From Verrucomicrobiia bacterium (GTDB lineage: Bacteria; Verrucomicrobiota; Verrucomicrobiia; Limisphaerales; UBA11358), in the NCBI GenBank assembly GCA_025451535.1, contig JANWKE010000071.1, positions 1 through 36,140 of the forward strand: a stretch of DNA of 36,140 nucleotides, read 5' to 3'. This document shows positions 1 to 8,673 of this stretch, one piece after another. The notes beneath the pieces were generated by a model. It saw nothing but the letters and a program-made list of their open reading frames with translations. It was not told the origin of the DNA and searched no databases. A program made the position numbers and the translations under genes. Numbering within the stretch: position 1 is the stretch's first letter; every line of letters starts with the position of its first letter.

Positions 1-497
1 AGCGAGGCGAACGCGGCGCGGCTGTTGGCGAGCGTATTGATGCGGATGCCGAACCAGGCGACGCCGTAGCTGCCGAGGATGCCCAGCACCGAGCACGCCA
101 GGATCACCGCCACCGCGCCGATGGTTTTGCCCTGCAGGAACAGGAAGTAATAGACGATGCACGCGGCAATCAGCGCCCAGAGCAGCACGAGGAATTTTCC
201 CTGCTGCCCGAGGTAGGTTTTGCACGTCTCCCAAATCATGTTGGAGACGCTGCTCATGGACTTATGGACGGGCAGCGCGCGGCATCGCCCGTATTCATAG
301 AAGCCGAACAGCGCGCCGATCACGCAGCAAGCCAGCCCCAGATACAACAGGGTAGGGCCGCTCAAGGCGCCGTGGAAGAACGTCACGTTCTGCAATGGCG
401 GCAGATTGATGTCTGCGTCACCGGCAAAGGCGTTGGCCGCCCCGAACAGCACGGCCAGCACGATTCCGGTCCGGAAGAGTGATTTGGTTTTTTGCAT
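1..497 (-). CDS. hppA: Membrane-bound ion-translocating pyrophosphatase, N-terminal part (cut by window edge)
   Basis: The reverse strand reads from an ATG at 497 to the window edge without a stop, giving about 165 residues. It starts with a signal-like hydrophobic stretch (residues 10-25), followed by three further membrane segments. Two stretches are characteristic of membrane pyrophosphatases: IWETCKTYLGQQGKF in the first cytoplasmic loop, and GIRINTLANSRAAFASL just before the edge. The family couples hydrolysis of pyrophosphate to H+ or Na+ pumping across the inner membrane. The ion and the K+ dependence cannot be read because the diagnostic residues lie beyond the edge. The gene follows ppdK after only 32 bp on the same strand, so the two are probably co-transcribed. 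PPDK running towards PEP makes PPi, which this pump could use. Confidence 0.9.
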   Translation of the reverse strand, partial: MQKTKSLFRTGIVLAVLFGAANAFAGDADINLPPLQNVTFFHGALSGPTLLYLGLACCVIGALFGFYEYGRCRALPVHKSMSSVSNMIWETCKTYLGQQGKFLVLLWALIAACIVYYFLFLQGKTIGAVAVILACSVLGILGSYGVAWFGIRINTLANSRAAFAS

Positions 498-529
498 AAA
501 TTTGTATCGGTATCGGTTATGGTCTGGTT

Positions 530-3283
530 TTACTTCTTCGCTTTTTTGGCAGCTTCTTCTTCGAGCGCGGCCTGGGCGGCGGCCAAACGGGCCACCGGTA
601 CCCGGAAGGGCGAACAACTCACATAATTCAGGCCAAGACGATGACAGAATTTAACGGACTCAGGGTCACCACCATGTTCGCCGCAAATGCCCAGCTTGAT
701 GTTCGGCCGCGTCGAGCGGCCTTTCTCCACGGCCATTTGCATCAACTGGCCCACGCCGGTCTGGTCGATCGTGGCGAAGGGGTTCTTCTTCACAATTTCC
801 AGTTCCGTGTAGGGCGGGAGGAAACTGCCGGAATCGTCCCGGCTCATACCGAGGCAGGTTTGCGTCAGATCGTTCGTGCCGAAACTGAAGAACTCCGCTG
901 TCTGCGCGATTTCATCGGCGGTCAACGCGCCGCGCGGCACTTCAATCATCGTGCCGGCGAGATAATCGAGCTTTACTTTCTGCTCGGCCATGACCTCCCG
1001 GGCAACACGATGGACAACTTCGACCTGCAGGTCGAGCTCCTTTTTGAAGCCAACCAGCGGGATCATGACTTCCGGCTTCACTTTGATGCCGGACTTCTGG
1101 ACCTCCGCCGCCGCTTCAAACACGGCCCGCGCCTGCATCTCGGAAATTTCCGAATAAACGATGCCGAGCCGGCAGCCGCGGAAGCCGAGCATCGGGTTGA
1201 ACTCGTGGAGTTCCTTGACGCGCTGTTTGATTTTTTCAACCGGCACGTTCATTTTCACCGCCAGGTCCTTTTGCGCGGCGTCCTCGTGGGGGAGGAATTC
1301 ATGCAGCGGCGGGTCAAGGAAACGAATGGTCGCCGGCATGCCTTTCAACGCCTTGAAGATGCCGACAAAGTCGCCTTTTTGATAAGGCAGGATTTTCGCG
1401 AGCGCTTTTTTACGGTCTTCGACGTTGTCCGCGAGAATCATTTCGCGCATGGCATCGATGCGATTGCCTTCAAAGAACATGTGTTCGGTGCGGCACAGGC
1501 CGATGCCCGAGGCGCCGAACGCGATGGCATTCTCGGTTTGCTCCGGCGTGTCGGCGTTGGTGCGGACCTGGAGCTTGCTGACCTTCGCGCACCAGTCCAT
1601 GAGCTGCTTGAACATCTGATAGGTCGCACTTTCCCTGCCTTCCAGCGATTTTTCGACGAGCACCTGGACGATTTCGGACGCGGCGGTCCTCAACTCGCCC
1701 GGATAAACTTCACCCGCGGTGCCGCTGATGGACAGATAATCGCCTTCGCTGAACTTGTCGCCGTTCACGGCCATCGTCTTGGTGTTATAATCAATCTGCA
1801 ACGCGCCGGCGCCGCAGACGCAGACCTTGCCCATCTGCCGCGCGACGAGGGCCGCATGTGAACTGACGCCGCCTTTCGCCGTCAGAATGCCTTCGGCGGC
1901 AATCATGCCGCGTAAATCTTCCGGCGTGGTTTCGTTGCGAACGAGCAGGACCTTTTCGCCTTTGGCGGCCGCCGCCGCACAGCGATCGGCATTCAGGTAA
2001 ATTTTGCCCGAAGCCGCGCCGGGACCGGCGGGCAGTCCTTTGGCAATGCACTTGGCCGCCTTGACCGCCTTGCGGTCGAACACCGGCGCGAGCACCTGAT
2101 CCAATTGGTCGGCCGGCACGCGACGGATGGCGGTCTTCCAGTCAATCAGCTTTTCCTTTTCCATCTCGATGGCGAAGCGGACGGCGGCGAGGCCGGTGCG
2201 TTTGCCATTGCGGGTCTGGAGCATGAACACCTTGCCTTCCTGAATCGTGAACTCGAAATCCTGCACATCCTTGAAATGCGATTCCAGGGTCTTGCGAATG
2301 TTCTCCAGTTCGTTGAACGCGACAGGCATGTGGTTTTTCAACTGGGCAACCGGTTCGGGCGTGCGGATGCCGGCCACCACGTCTTCGCCCTGGGCGTTGA
2401 TGAGAAATTCGCCGTAGAAGACCTTTTCGCCCGTCGCCGGGTCGCGGGTGAAGGCCACACCGGAACCCGACTGGTCACCGGTGTTGCCATAAACCATCGC
2501 CTGGACGTTGACGGCCGTTCCCCATTCGGCGGGGATGCCGTATTTGCGGCGGTAAACAATGGCGCGGTCGTTCATCCACGAGCCAAACACGGCGCCAATC
2601 GAACCCCAAAGTTGTTTCCACGGGTCCTGCGGGAATTCGCTGTTGGTGCGCTCTTTGATCAGCGCCTTGAACCGTTTCACCAGTTCCTTTAAATCGGCCA
2701 CGGTGAGTTTCGTGTCCTCAATCTCCGCGTGGTAACGGTCATGTTTGAGTTTGTGGATGACGACTTCAAATGGCTCGTGATCTTCATTGGCGCTCTTCTG
2801 CACGCCCATGACCACGTCGCCGTACATCTGGATGAACCGGCGGTAGCAATCCCACGCGAACCGCTCATTCTTCGTCGCCTGCACCAGCGCGAGAACGGTT
2901 TCATCATTGAGACCAAGATTCAAAATGGTGTCCATCATGCCGGGCATCGAATCGCGGGCGCCGGAACGGACGGAAACCAGCAATGGCATGGCGGATTTAT
3001 CGCCAAATTTGGTGCCCATGATTTTTTCAATCCGGGCGATGCCGGCTTCGGCCATCGGCGCTAGCGCCTTGGGATAGGTCTGTTGGTTGGCGTAATAATA
3101 AGTGCAAACCTCGGTGGTGATGGTGAAACCCGGGGGCACCGGCAGACCGATGCGGGCCATTTCGGCGAGGTTCGCGCCTTTGCCACCCAGCAACGGCTTC
3201 ATCCCGCCGTTCCCGTCGGCCGTTTTGTTGCCAAATTGATATACGTATTTTGCGTTCTTCACTGTCTTTGATGCTTTAGCCAT
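530..3283 (-). CDS. ppdK: Pyruvate, phosphate dikinase
   Basis: This 917-residue protein has the usual PPDK length. It interconverts pyruvate + ATP + Pi with PEP + AMP + PPi in the cytoplasm. The N-terminal ATP-grasp part contains [20 protein letters not shown]. The swivelling phosphohistidine domain carries [15 protein letters not shown], with the catalytic His near residue 475. The C-terminal PEP/pyruvate barrel carries [11 protein letters not shown] and [12 protein letters not shown], with the catalytic Cys at about 867. The ATG at 3283 gives an N-terminus of normal family form ([13 protein letters not shown]). The lysine- and alanine-rich tail after residue 900 is a small extra. The gene is divergent from the hydrogenase operon and leads directly into hppA. 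Large open frames on the opposite strand are codon-bias shadows. Confidence 0.97.
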   Translation of the reverse strand: MAKASKTVKNAKYVYQFGNKTADGNGGMKPLLGGKGANLAEMARIGLPVPPGFTITTEVCTYYYANQQTYPKALAPMAEAGIARIEKIMGTKFGDKSAMPLLVSVRSGARDSMPGMMDTILNLGLNDETVLALVQATKNERFAWDCYRRFIQMYGDVVMGVQKSANEDHEPFEVVIHKLKHDRYHAEIEDTKLTVADLKELVKRFKALIKERTNSEFPQDPWKQLWGSIGAVFGSWMNDRAIVYRRKYGIPAEWGTAVNVQAMVYGNTGDQSGSGVAFTRDPATGEKVFYGEFLINAQGEDVVAGIRTPEPVAQLKNHMPVAFNELENIRKTLESHFKDVQDFEFTIQEGKVFMLQTRNGKRTGLAAVRFAIEMEKEKLIDWKTAIRRVPADQLDQVLAPVFDRKAVKAAKCIAKGLPAGPGAASGKIYLNADRCAAAAAKGEKVLLVRNETTPEDLRGMIAAEGILTAKGGVSSHAALVARQMGKVCVCGAGALQIDYNTKTMAVNGDKFSEGDYLSISGTAGEVYPGELRTAASEIVQVLVEKSLEGRESATYQMFKQLMDWCAKVSKLQVRTNADTPEQTENAIAFGASGIGLCRTEHMFFEGNRIDAMREMILADNVEDRKKALAKILPYQKGDFVGIFKALKGMPATIRFLDPPLHEFLPHEDAAQKDLAVKMNVPVEKIKQRVKELHEFNPMLGFRGCRLGIVYSEISEMQARAVFEAAAEVQKSGIKVKPEVMIPLVGFKKELDLQVEVVHRVAREVMAEQKVKLDYLAGTMIEVPRGALTADEIAQTAEFFSFGTNDLTQTCLGMSRDDSGSFLPPYTELEIVKKNPFATIDQTGVGQLMQMAVEKGRSTRPNIKLGICGEHGGDPESVKFCHRLGLNYVSCSPFRVPVARLAAAQAALEEEAAKKAKK

Positions 3284-3665
3284 AAATTATCAGTCGGTCG
3301 TTTGTGTGATTTTCACTGGCGAAATAAAAAACCAATCTCGCGTACAGATTTAAGTTTTGCACATCGGTCGAATGTCTCTCCACATATCTTGGCAATACCT
3401 TCACTTTTTCTGACGGCACCCGGCCGTGTACCGCCCGGCCGGTCCCAACCGCCGGCCGGCCGCGCGCGGGCTTCACCGGGCTGATGAAAGTCCGCTCCGG
3501 ACAGGATGATGAGAAATCTCCGGCCACTTTCCTCCGGCAAAAAATGTGCACACAAAAACAAATTGCGGGGAGAGTGGGCCGCCCGCCGCCACTACATTAA
3601 ATTTAGTGAACAGTTGATGGCGGTGCAGTAGTAAGTCGAATTTATGAAACGGCAGGTCGGGTTTT
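3284..3665. promoter_or_regulatory. Divergent intergenic region between ppdK and hoxE
   Basis: These 382 bp separate two divergently read operons and should hold both promoters. I see no convincing sigma-70 consensus pair. A GC-rich inverted repeat lies at 3435-3459 (CCGGCCGG, a 9-nt spacer, CCGGCCGG). An imperfect AT-rich dyad lies at 3590-3608, between CACTA and TAGTG, about 60 bp before hoxE, and could be an operator or part of a -10 region. The short open frames here have no recognisable protein features and were not called. Confidence 0.4.
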
Positions 3666-4199
3666 ATGTTACCAACTCTCTTACACGAAAAACCGAAGGC
3701 GGCTGACCGGGTGATGCAGCACGCCAGTGGCGACAAGCGCTTTAAGATCCTCGAAGCGCACATGAAGAAACACCAGTTCAAACACGACGCGCTGATCGAG
3801 GTGTTGCACAAGGCGCAGGAGCTGTTTGGCTTCCTGGACGATGATTTGCTGCTGTTCGTCGCTTACAAACTGAAGCTGCCCGCCAGCCGCGTTTATGGGG
3901 TCGCGACCTTTTATCATTTCTTCACGCTCAAACCGCAGGGCAAACACACCTGCGTCGTCTGCCTCGGCACGGCCTGTTACGTGAAAGGGTCGGCCAGGGT
4001 GCTCGAAGCCGTTGAGGCCAGGGCGAAAATCAAGGCCGGCGAAACCACGCCGGACAATCAACTTTCCCTGCTGACCGCGCGCTGCATCGGCGCCTGCGGC
4101 ATTGCGCCGGCCGTCGTTTATGACGGCACGGTCACGCCGCGCCAAACCCCTGAAACCGCACTCGAACACCTGAAAGGATGGATTTCAAATGGTAATTGA
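3666..4199 (+). CDS. hoxE: Bidirectional [NiFe]-hydrogenase diaphorase subunit HoxE (NuoE-like)
   Basis: This 177-residue protein has the thioredoxin-like [2Fe-2S] fold of NuoE/HoxE. The four cluster ligands are visible as C99, C104, C140 and C144 (CLGTAC and CIGAC). The N-terminal half ([15 protein letters not shown], then [16 protein letters not shown]) is the helical region typical of HoxE. HoxE is an electron-transfer subunit in the diaphorase part of group 3d-type NAD-linked hydrogenases. The start at 3666 gives a normal HoxE length. It is the first gene of the operon, and hoxF begins inside its last 11 bp, which suggests translational coupling. Confidence 0.93.
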   Translation: MLPTLLHEKPKAADRVMQHASGDKRFKILEAHMKKHQFKHDALIEVLHKAQELFGFLDDDLLLFVAYKLKLPASRVYGVATFYHFFTLKPQGKHTCVVCLGTACYVKGSARVLEAVEARAKIKAGETTPDNQLSLLTARCIGACGIAPAVVYDGTVTPRQTPETALEHLKGWISNGN

Positions 4200-5835
4200 T
4201 GACCTCAACGCAATTGCCGAAAAGGAGCAGGCGGCCCGCAAAAAAACGGTCATCCGTTGCTGCATGGCCGCCGGCTGCATGTCCTCCAATTCGGAAACCG
4301 TCAAAAAGAACCTGGAACAGGCGGTGAAGGACGCCGGCCTGGCCGACGAAGTGGAAGTGCGCGGCGTCGGCTGCATGAAACTGTGCTGCGAAGGCCCGCT
4401 CGTGAGCGTGGATACCCAGGATGCCCTTTACGAAAAGGTCACGCCGGAAGACGCCCTGGAGCTGGTCAAGACCTTGAAAGGCGGCAAGACGAAGGTCAAA
4501 CGCGGCGACTTCAACCATCCCTTTTTCAAGAAACAATTGTCGATTGTCCTGACCAACAGCGGCGAGATTGACCCCGAACGCATCGAAGCTTACATCGCCG
4601 CCGACGGTTATCAGGCATTGCATCATGTCCTTCGCGAACTGACGCCGAAGGAAGTGGTGGAGGCCATGGTCAAAAGCGGTCTGCGCGGGCGCGGCGGCGC
4701 CGGTTTTCCCACGGGCCTCAAATGGGGCACCGTGGCCAAAACGCAGAGCGCGCAGAAATACGTTATCTGTAACGCCGACGAGGGCGATCCCGGCGCGTTC
4801 ATGGATCGGAGCGTCCTGGAAAGCGACCCGCACAGCGTGCTCGAAGGCATGGCCGTTGCCGCTTATGCCGTCGGCGCGAACCAGGGTTTCATTTACTGCC
4901 GGGCCGAATACCCGCTGGCCATCAAACGGTTGCAGAATGCCATCAAGCAGGCGAAGACGCTCGGTCTGCTCGGCAGCGGCATTTTTGAATCGCCGTTCAA
5001 TTTCAACATCGACATCCGCATTGGGGCCGGCGCGTTTGTTTGCGGCGAGGAAACCGCCTTGATGGCCTCCGTCGAGGGCAAACGCGGCACCCCGCGGCCG
5101 CGTCCGCCGTTTCCGGCCGAGAGCGGATTGTGGGGTTGCCCCACGCTCATCAACAACGTCGAGACCTTTGCCAACGTGCCGCCGATTCTTCGCAAAGGCG
5201 CGGAGTGGTTCGCCGGTATTGGCACCGAAAAGAGCAAGGGCACGAAGGTGTTTGCGCTCGCCGGCAAAATCACCAACACCGGCCTCATCGAAGTGCCCAT
5301 GGGCACCCCGTTGCGGCAGATCGTCGAAGAAATGGGCGGCGGCGCGCCCGACGGCGGTAAAATCAAGGCCGTCCAGACCGGCGGACCATCCGGCGGCTGC
5401 ATTCCGGCCGAGGCGCTCGACACACCGGTGGATTACGACTCGCTCACCAAGCTCGGCTCCATCATGGGTTCGGGCGGTATGATTGTAATGGACGAAACCA
5501 CCCGGATGGTGGACGTCGCCCGTTATTTCATGGAATTCTGCGTGGATGAATCCTGTGGCAAATGCGTTCCCTGCCGTGCCGGCACGGCGCAGATGCTTCA
5601 TTTGCTGGAAAAAATTCTCAACCGCCAGGGTACCGCGCGCGATCTGGCGAAACTCGAGGAGCTTTGCGACATGGTGAAGAACACCAGCCTCTGCGGTCTC
5701 GGCCAGACGGCACCGAACCCGACGTTGAGCACGCTGCGGTATTTCCGCAAGGAATACGAGGAACTGCTTCAGCCGGATCCCTTTGGCCCGGGCCGCAACG
5801 GCGAGGCAAAAAAATCTCAACTGGCAACCAAATAA
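4189..5835 (+). CDS. hoxF: Bidirectional [NiFe]-hydrogenase NAD(H)/FMN-binding diaphorase subunit HoxF
   Basis: This 548-residue subunit exchanges electrons with NAD(H) through FMN and iron-sulfur clusters. An N-terminal thioredoxin-like [2Fe-2S] domain (residues 20-105) has Cys at 25, 30, 62 and 66. Next comes the NuoF core with the FMN/NADH glycine-rich loop [17 protein letters not shown], then [14 protein letters not shown], a SLBB-like segment, and the [4Fe-4S] motif [16 protein letters not shown] with a later Cys in [13 protein letters not shown]. The length fits HoxF. The ATG at 4189 lies within the end of hoxE and has AAAGGA upstream. Because hoxU, hoxY and hoxH follow, this is the hydrogenase diaphorase rather than complex I NuoF. 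Confidence 0.95.
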   Translation: MVIDDLNAIAEKEQAARKKTVIRCCMAAGCMSSNSETVKKNLEQAVKDAGLADEVEVRGVGCMKLCCEGPLVSVDTQDALYEKVTPEDALELVKTLKGGKTKVKRGDFNHPFFKKQLSIVLTNSGEIDPERIEAYIAADGYQALHHVLRELTPKEVVEAMVKSGLRGRGGAGFPTGLKWGTVAKTQSAQKYVICNADEGDPGAFMDRSVLESDPHSVLEGMAVAAYAVGANQGFIYCRAEYPLAIKRLQNAIKQAKTLGLLGSGIFESPFNFNIDIRIGAGAFVCGEETALMASVEGKRGTPRPRPPFPAESGLWGCPTLINNVETFANVPPILRKGAEWFAGIGTEKSKGTKVFALAGKITNTGLIEVPMGTPLRQIVEEMGGGAPDGGKIKAVQTGGPSGGCIPAEALDTPVDYDSLTKLGSIMGSGGMIVMDETTRMVDVARYFMEFCVDESCGKCVPCRAGTAQMLHLLEKILNRQGTARDLAKLEELCDMVKNTSLCGLGQTAPNPTLSTLRYFRKEYEELLQPDPFGPGRNGEAKKSQLATK

Positions 5836-5839
5836 TTTT

Positions 5840-6556
5840 ATGGCCGCCAAAACTTTAACGATTGATGGAAAAGAAGTCAGCGCCGAGGAAGGCGCGACCA
5901 TTCTGGATGTCGCCACCGATGCCGGGATTAAACTCCCGACGCTCTGTCATCTGGACGGCGTCTATGACGTGGGCGCCTGCAGCCTGTGTCTGGTGGAGGT
6001 CGCGGGCATGAACAAACTGCTGCCCGCCTGCACGACCAAAATCAGCGAGGGCATGGACGTCAAAACCGACAGCGAACGCCTGCGGAAATACCGCCGCATG
6101 ACGCTGGAATTGCTGTTCGCCGAACGCAACCACGTCTGCGCCGTATGTGTGGCCAACGGCCATTGCGAACTGCAGACGCTGGCCTACAGCCAGGGCATGG
6201 ACCACGTGCGCTACGATTATTCCACCCCGAAGTGGAGTGTGGACGCGACGCACCGGCTGTTCGGCATGGACCACAACCGCTGCATCCTCTGTGCCCGTTG
6301 CGTGCGCGTGTGCTGGCACATCGAGGGCGCGGGCACCAAGAACGTCTCCGGCCGCGGCGCCCGGGCCACCATCATCACCGATTTGAACCAGCCGTGGGGC
6401 GATTCCGAGACCTGCACGGCCTGCGGCAAATGCGTCATGTCCTGTCCGACCGGCGCCCTGTTTCACAAAGGCTCGACGGCGGCCGAGATGGAACATGACC
6501 GTGACAAATTGGAATTTATCGTCAACGCCCGGGAGAAAAAACAATGGCTGCCGTGA
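5840..6556 (+). CDS. hoxU: Bidirectional [NiFe]-hydrogenase diaphorase iron-sulfur subunit HoxU
   Basis: This 238-residue protein corresponds to the N-terminal part of complex I NuoG and wires HoxF to the hydrogenase module. Cluster ligands appear in order: a plant-type [2Fe-2S] site ([15 protein letters not shown], then PAC), the His/Cys [4Fe-4S] site ([15 protein letters not shown]), and two ferredoxin-type [4Fe-4S] motifs ([11 protein letters not shown] and [17 protein letters not shown]). I chose the ATG at 5840 because [18 protein letters not shown] is the family N-terminus; an in-frame start 57 bp earlier lies inside hoxF and adds residues with no family match. It follows hoxF by 4 bp. 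Confidence 0.95.
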   Translation: MAAKTLTIDGKEVSAEEGATILDVATDAGIKLPTLCHLDGVYDVGACSLCLVEVAGMNKLLPACTTKISEGMDVKTDSERLRKYRRMTLELLFAERNHVCAVCVANGHCELQTLAYSQGMDHVRYDYSTPKWSVDATHRLFGMDHNRCILCARCVRVCWHIEGAGTKNVSGRGARATIITDLNQPWGDSETCTACGKCVMSCPTGALFHKGSTAAEMEHDRDKLEFIVNAREKKQWLP

Positions 6557-6566
6557 AATTCGAATT

Positions 6567-7112
6567 ATGAAATTGCGTGTTGCAACAGTCTGGCTGGGTG
6601 GCTGCTCCGGTTGCCACATGTCGTTCCTTGATCTGGACGAGTTCCTCATCGAACTCGCGGGCAAAATCGATCTCGTTTACAGCCCGGTCGTGGATGTGAA
6701 GGAATATCCGGAAAATGTGGATGTCTGCCTCATTGAAGGCGCGGTTTGCAACGAGGACAACCTCGAAATCCTCCACAAAATCCGCGAGCGAACGAAAGTG
6801 CTGGTTTCCTTTGGCGATTGTGCCGTCACCGGCAATGTCCCGGCGATTCGCAATCAACTTGGCATCGGCAACACGGAAAATGTCCTGCAACGCGCCTACA
6901 TTGAAAACGCCCAGGACAATTCGTGTGTGCCGAAGGCCGACGGCATTCTGCCCCCGTTGCTCAAACGCGTCCTGCCCGTGCATGAAGCCGTCTTCGTCGA
7001 ATATTACCTGCCTGGTTGTCCGCCACCGGCCGGACGCATCAAGGCGCTGATGGTCCAGGTCCTGGGCGGCCAGACGCCAAAACTGGAAGGGGCAAATTTG
7101 AAATTTGGATAA
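6567..7112 (+). CDS. hoxY: Bidirectional [NiFe]-hydrogenase small subunit HoxY
   Basis: This 181-residue small subunit carries the proximal [4Fe-4S] cluster next to the NiFe site. The motif [10 protein letters not shown] places two ligands at C13 and C16. Further Cys lie in [11 protein letters not shown] and in [12 protein letters not shown]. It lacks the Tat signal and the extra C-terminal clusters of periplasmic hydrogenases, as expected for a cytoplasmic HoxY. The ATG at 6567 sits 10 bp after hoxU and gives the conserved start [13 protein letters not shown]; the longer frame from 6495 overlaps hoxU and was rejected. Confidence 0.95.
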   Translation: MKLRVATVWLGGCSGCHMSFLDLDEFLIELAGKIDLVYSPVVDVKEYPENVDVCLIEGAVCNEDNLEILHKIRERTKVLVSFGDCAVTGNVPAIRNQLGIGNTENVLQRAYIENAQDNSCVPKADGILPPLLKRVLPVHEAVFVEYYLPGCPPPAGRIKALMVQVLGGQTPKLEGANLKFG

Positions 7113-7114
7113 TG

Positions 7115-7168
7115 GTAGGGCGCGCACTCCGTGCGCGACGCGGCGGGCAGGGGACTGCCCGCCCTGCC
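7115..7168. repeat. Double-hairpin GC-rich palindromic element between hoxY and hoxH
   Basis: Two perfect hairpins lie back to back in the 73-bp hoxY-hoxH gap. The first has arms 7121-7127 and 7131-7137 (CGCGCAC/GTGCGCG, 3-nt loop). The second has arms 7142-7150 and 7155-7163 (GGCGGGCAG/CTGCCCGCC, 4-nt loop). An outer imperfect pair (GGTAGGG/CCCTGCC) encloses both. No T-run follows, so it is not a standard terminator. It resembles a REP-type dispersed repeat. In the mRNA it would form strong structure 18 bp before the hoxH start. Confidence 0.8.
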
Positions 7169-7185
7169 GGTTAATTTTGAAATTT

Positions 7186-8610
7186 ATGTCAAAACGTATC
7201 GTCATTGATCCGGTGACCCGCATCGAGGGCCATGCCAAGATCAGCATCTTCATGGACGACGCGGGCAACGTGTCCGACGCCATATTCCATGTCGTGGAAT
7301 TCCGCGGCTTCGAGAAGTTTTGCGAAGGCCGGCCCTACAGCGAGATGCCCGGCATCACCCCGCGCATTTGCGGCATCTGTCCGGTCAGCCATCTGCTCGC
7401 CTCGGCCAAAGCCGGCGATGCCATCATGGCCGTCAATATTCCGCCCGCCGCCGACAAGCTCCGCCGTCTGATGAACCTCGGCCAGTTCATCCAGAGTCAC
7501 GCGTTGAGCTTTTTCCATTTGAGCGCGCCGGATTTTTTGATGGGCTGGGACACGCCGCAGGCGCAGCGCAACGTTTTTGGTTTGATTGCCGCCAACGCCG
7601 ATCTCGCCCGCGCCGGCATCCGCCTGCGCCAGTTCGGCCAGGAAATCATTGAAGTTCTCGGCGGCAAAAAAATTCATCCGGCCTGGGCCGTACCCGGCGG
7701 CGTGCGCAGTCCGCTGACCGAAGAAGGCCGCGCCAAAATCCGCGCCTGGCTGCCGGAAACCTTCGCCACCACGCAGGTCGCGTTCGATCTTTTTAAAAAG
7801 ACCCTCACCCGCCACCAACACGAGGTCCAAATCTTTGGCAATTTCCCGTCGCTGTTCATGGGACTCGTCGCGCCCGACGGCACCTGGGAGCATCACGGCG
7901 GCAAACTGCGGTTCACTGACAGCAGCGGCAGCATCATCGCCGACCAGCTCGACCCGCAAAAGTATTACGAATTCATCGGTGAGTCCGTCCAAAATTCGTC
8001 GTATCTCAAGTCGCCGTATTACCTGCCGCTGGGCCTGGCGGACGGCATGTATCGCGTCGGCCCGTTGGCGCGCCTCAATGTGTGCGAGCAGATGGGTGTG
8101 CCCCGGGCGGATGCCGAGTTGAAGAACTTCAAACAAATGGGCCGCGGCGCGGTCACCTCGTCATTCCTTTACCATTACGCGCGGCTGATTGAGATTCTCG
8201 CCTCGCTGGAGTACGTCGAGCGTTACCTGGACGATCCCGATTTATTCAGCGACAACCTGCGTGCCGACGCCGGCATCAACAGCCTGCGCGGCGTGGGCGT
8301 CAGCGAAGCCCCGCGCGGCACGCTGTTCCATGATTACACCGTCGACGCCAACGGGCTGCTCCAGAAGGTCAATCTGATCGTCGCGACCGGCCAGAACAAC
8401 CTGGCGATGAACCAGACCGTAGCGCAGATTGCGAAACATTACGTGCACGGCAAGGACATTCCCGAACCGATGCTCAACCGTATCGAGCATGGCATCCGCT
8501 GTTACGACCCGTGCCTGAGTTGTTCCACGCACGCCGTCGGCCAGATGCCGTTGCGCGTACAACTCATCGCTCCGGATGGCACCGTGCTCAACGATGTGGC
8601 GCGCGGGTAG
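7186..8610 (+). CDS. hoxH: Bidirectional [NiFe]-hydrogenase catalytic large subunit HoxH
   Basis: This 474-residue subunit holds the NiFe(CN)2CO active site, which interconverts H2 with protons and electrons. The four Ni/Fe cysteine ligands are visible: C62 and C65 in [10 protein letters not shown], and C443 and C446 in DPCLSCSTH near the C-terminus. About 25 residues follow the final His (AVGQMPL to the end). This tail is the type removed by the maturation protease after nickel insertion, and that protease (hoxW) is encoded downstream. The ATG at 7186 gives [19 protein letters not shown], the conserved start; the longer frame from 7105 runs through the repeat and was rejected. Confidence 0.97.
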   Translation: MSKRIVIDPVTRIEGHAKISIFMDDAGNVSDAIFHVVEFRGFEKFCEGRPYSEMPGITPRICGICPVSHLLASAKAGDAIMAVNIPPAADKLRRLMNLGQFIQSHALSFFHLSAPDFLMGWDTPQAQRNVFGLIAANADLARAGIRLRQFGQEIIEVLGGKKIHPAWAVPGGVRSPLTEEGRAKIRAWLPETFATTQVAFDLFKKTLTRHQHEVQIFGNFPSLFMGLVAPDGTWEHHGGKLRFTDSSGSIIADQLDPQKYYEFIGESVQNSSYLKSPYYLPLGLADGMYRVGPLARLNVCEQMGVPRADAELKNFKQMGRGAVTSSFLYHYARLIEILASLEYVERYLDDPDLFSDNLRADAGINSLRGVGVSEAPRGTLFHDYTVDANGLLQKVNLIVATGQNNLAMNQTVAQIAKHYVHGKDIPEPMLNRIEHGIRCYDPCLSCSTHAVGQMPLRVQLIAPDGTVLNDVARG

Positions 8611-8673
8611 TCAATACCGTCGTATCCGCCCGCGCCGTCTGAAAATGGAACAATCGGATTGTGAGGGCCTGCT

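Noticed and set aside
641-1861. 406-residue frame opposite ppdK
   Set aside because: It is the antisense shadow of a well-conserved gene in GC-rich DNA; its residue pattern is rich in Arg/His/Ala with no family motif.
4132-5916. 594-residue frame opposite hoxF
   Set aside because: Antisense shadow of hoxF with no recognisable domain and no start context.
7105-7185. Longer hoxH start through the intergenic repeat
   Set aside because: The added residues are translated palindrome sequence; the ATG at 7186 gives the conserved family N-terminus.
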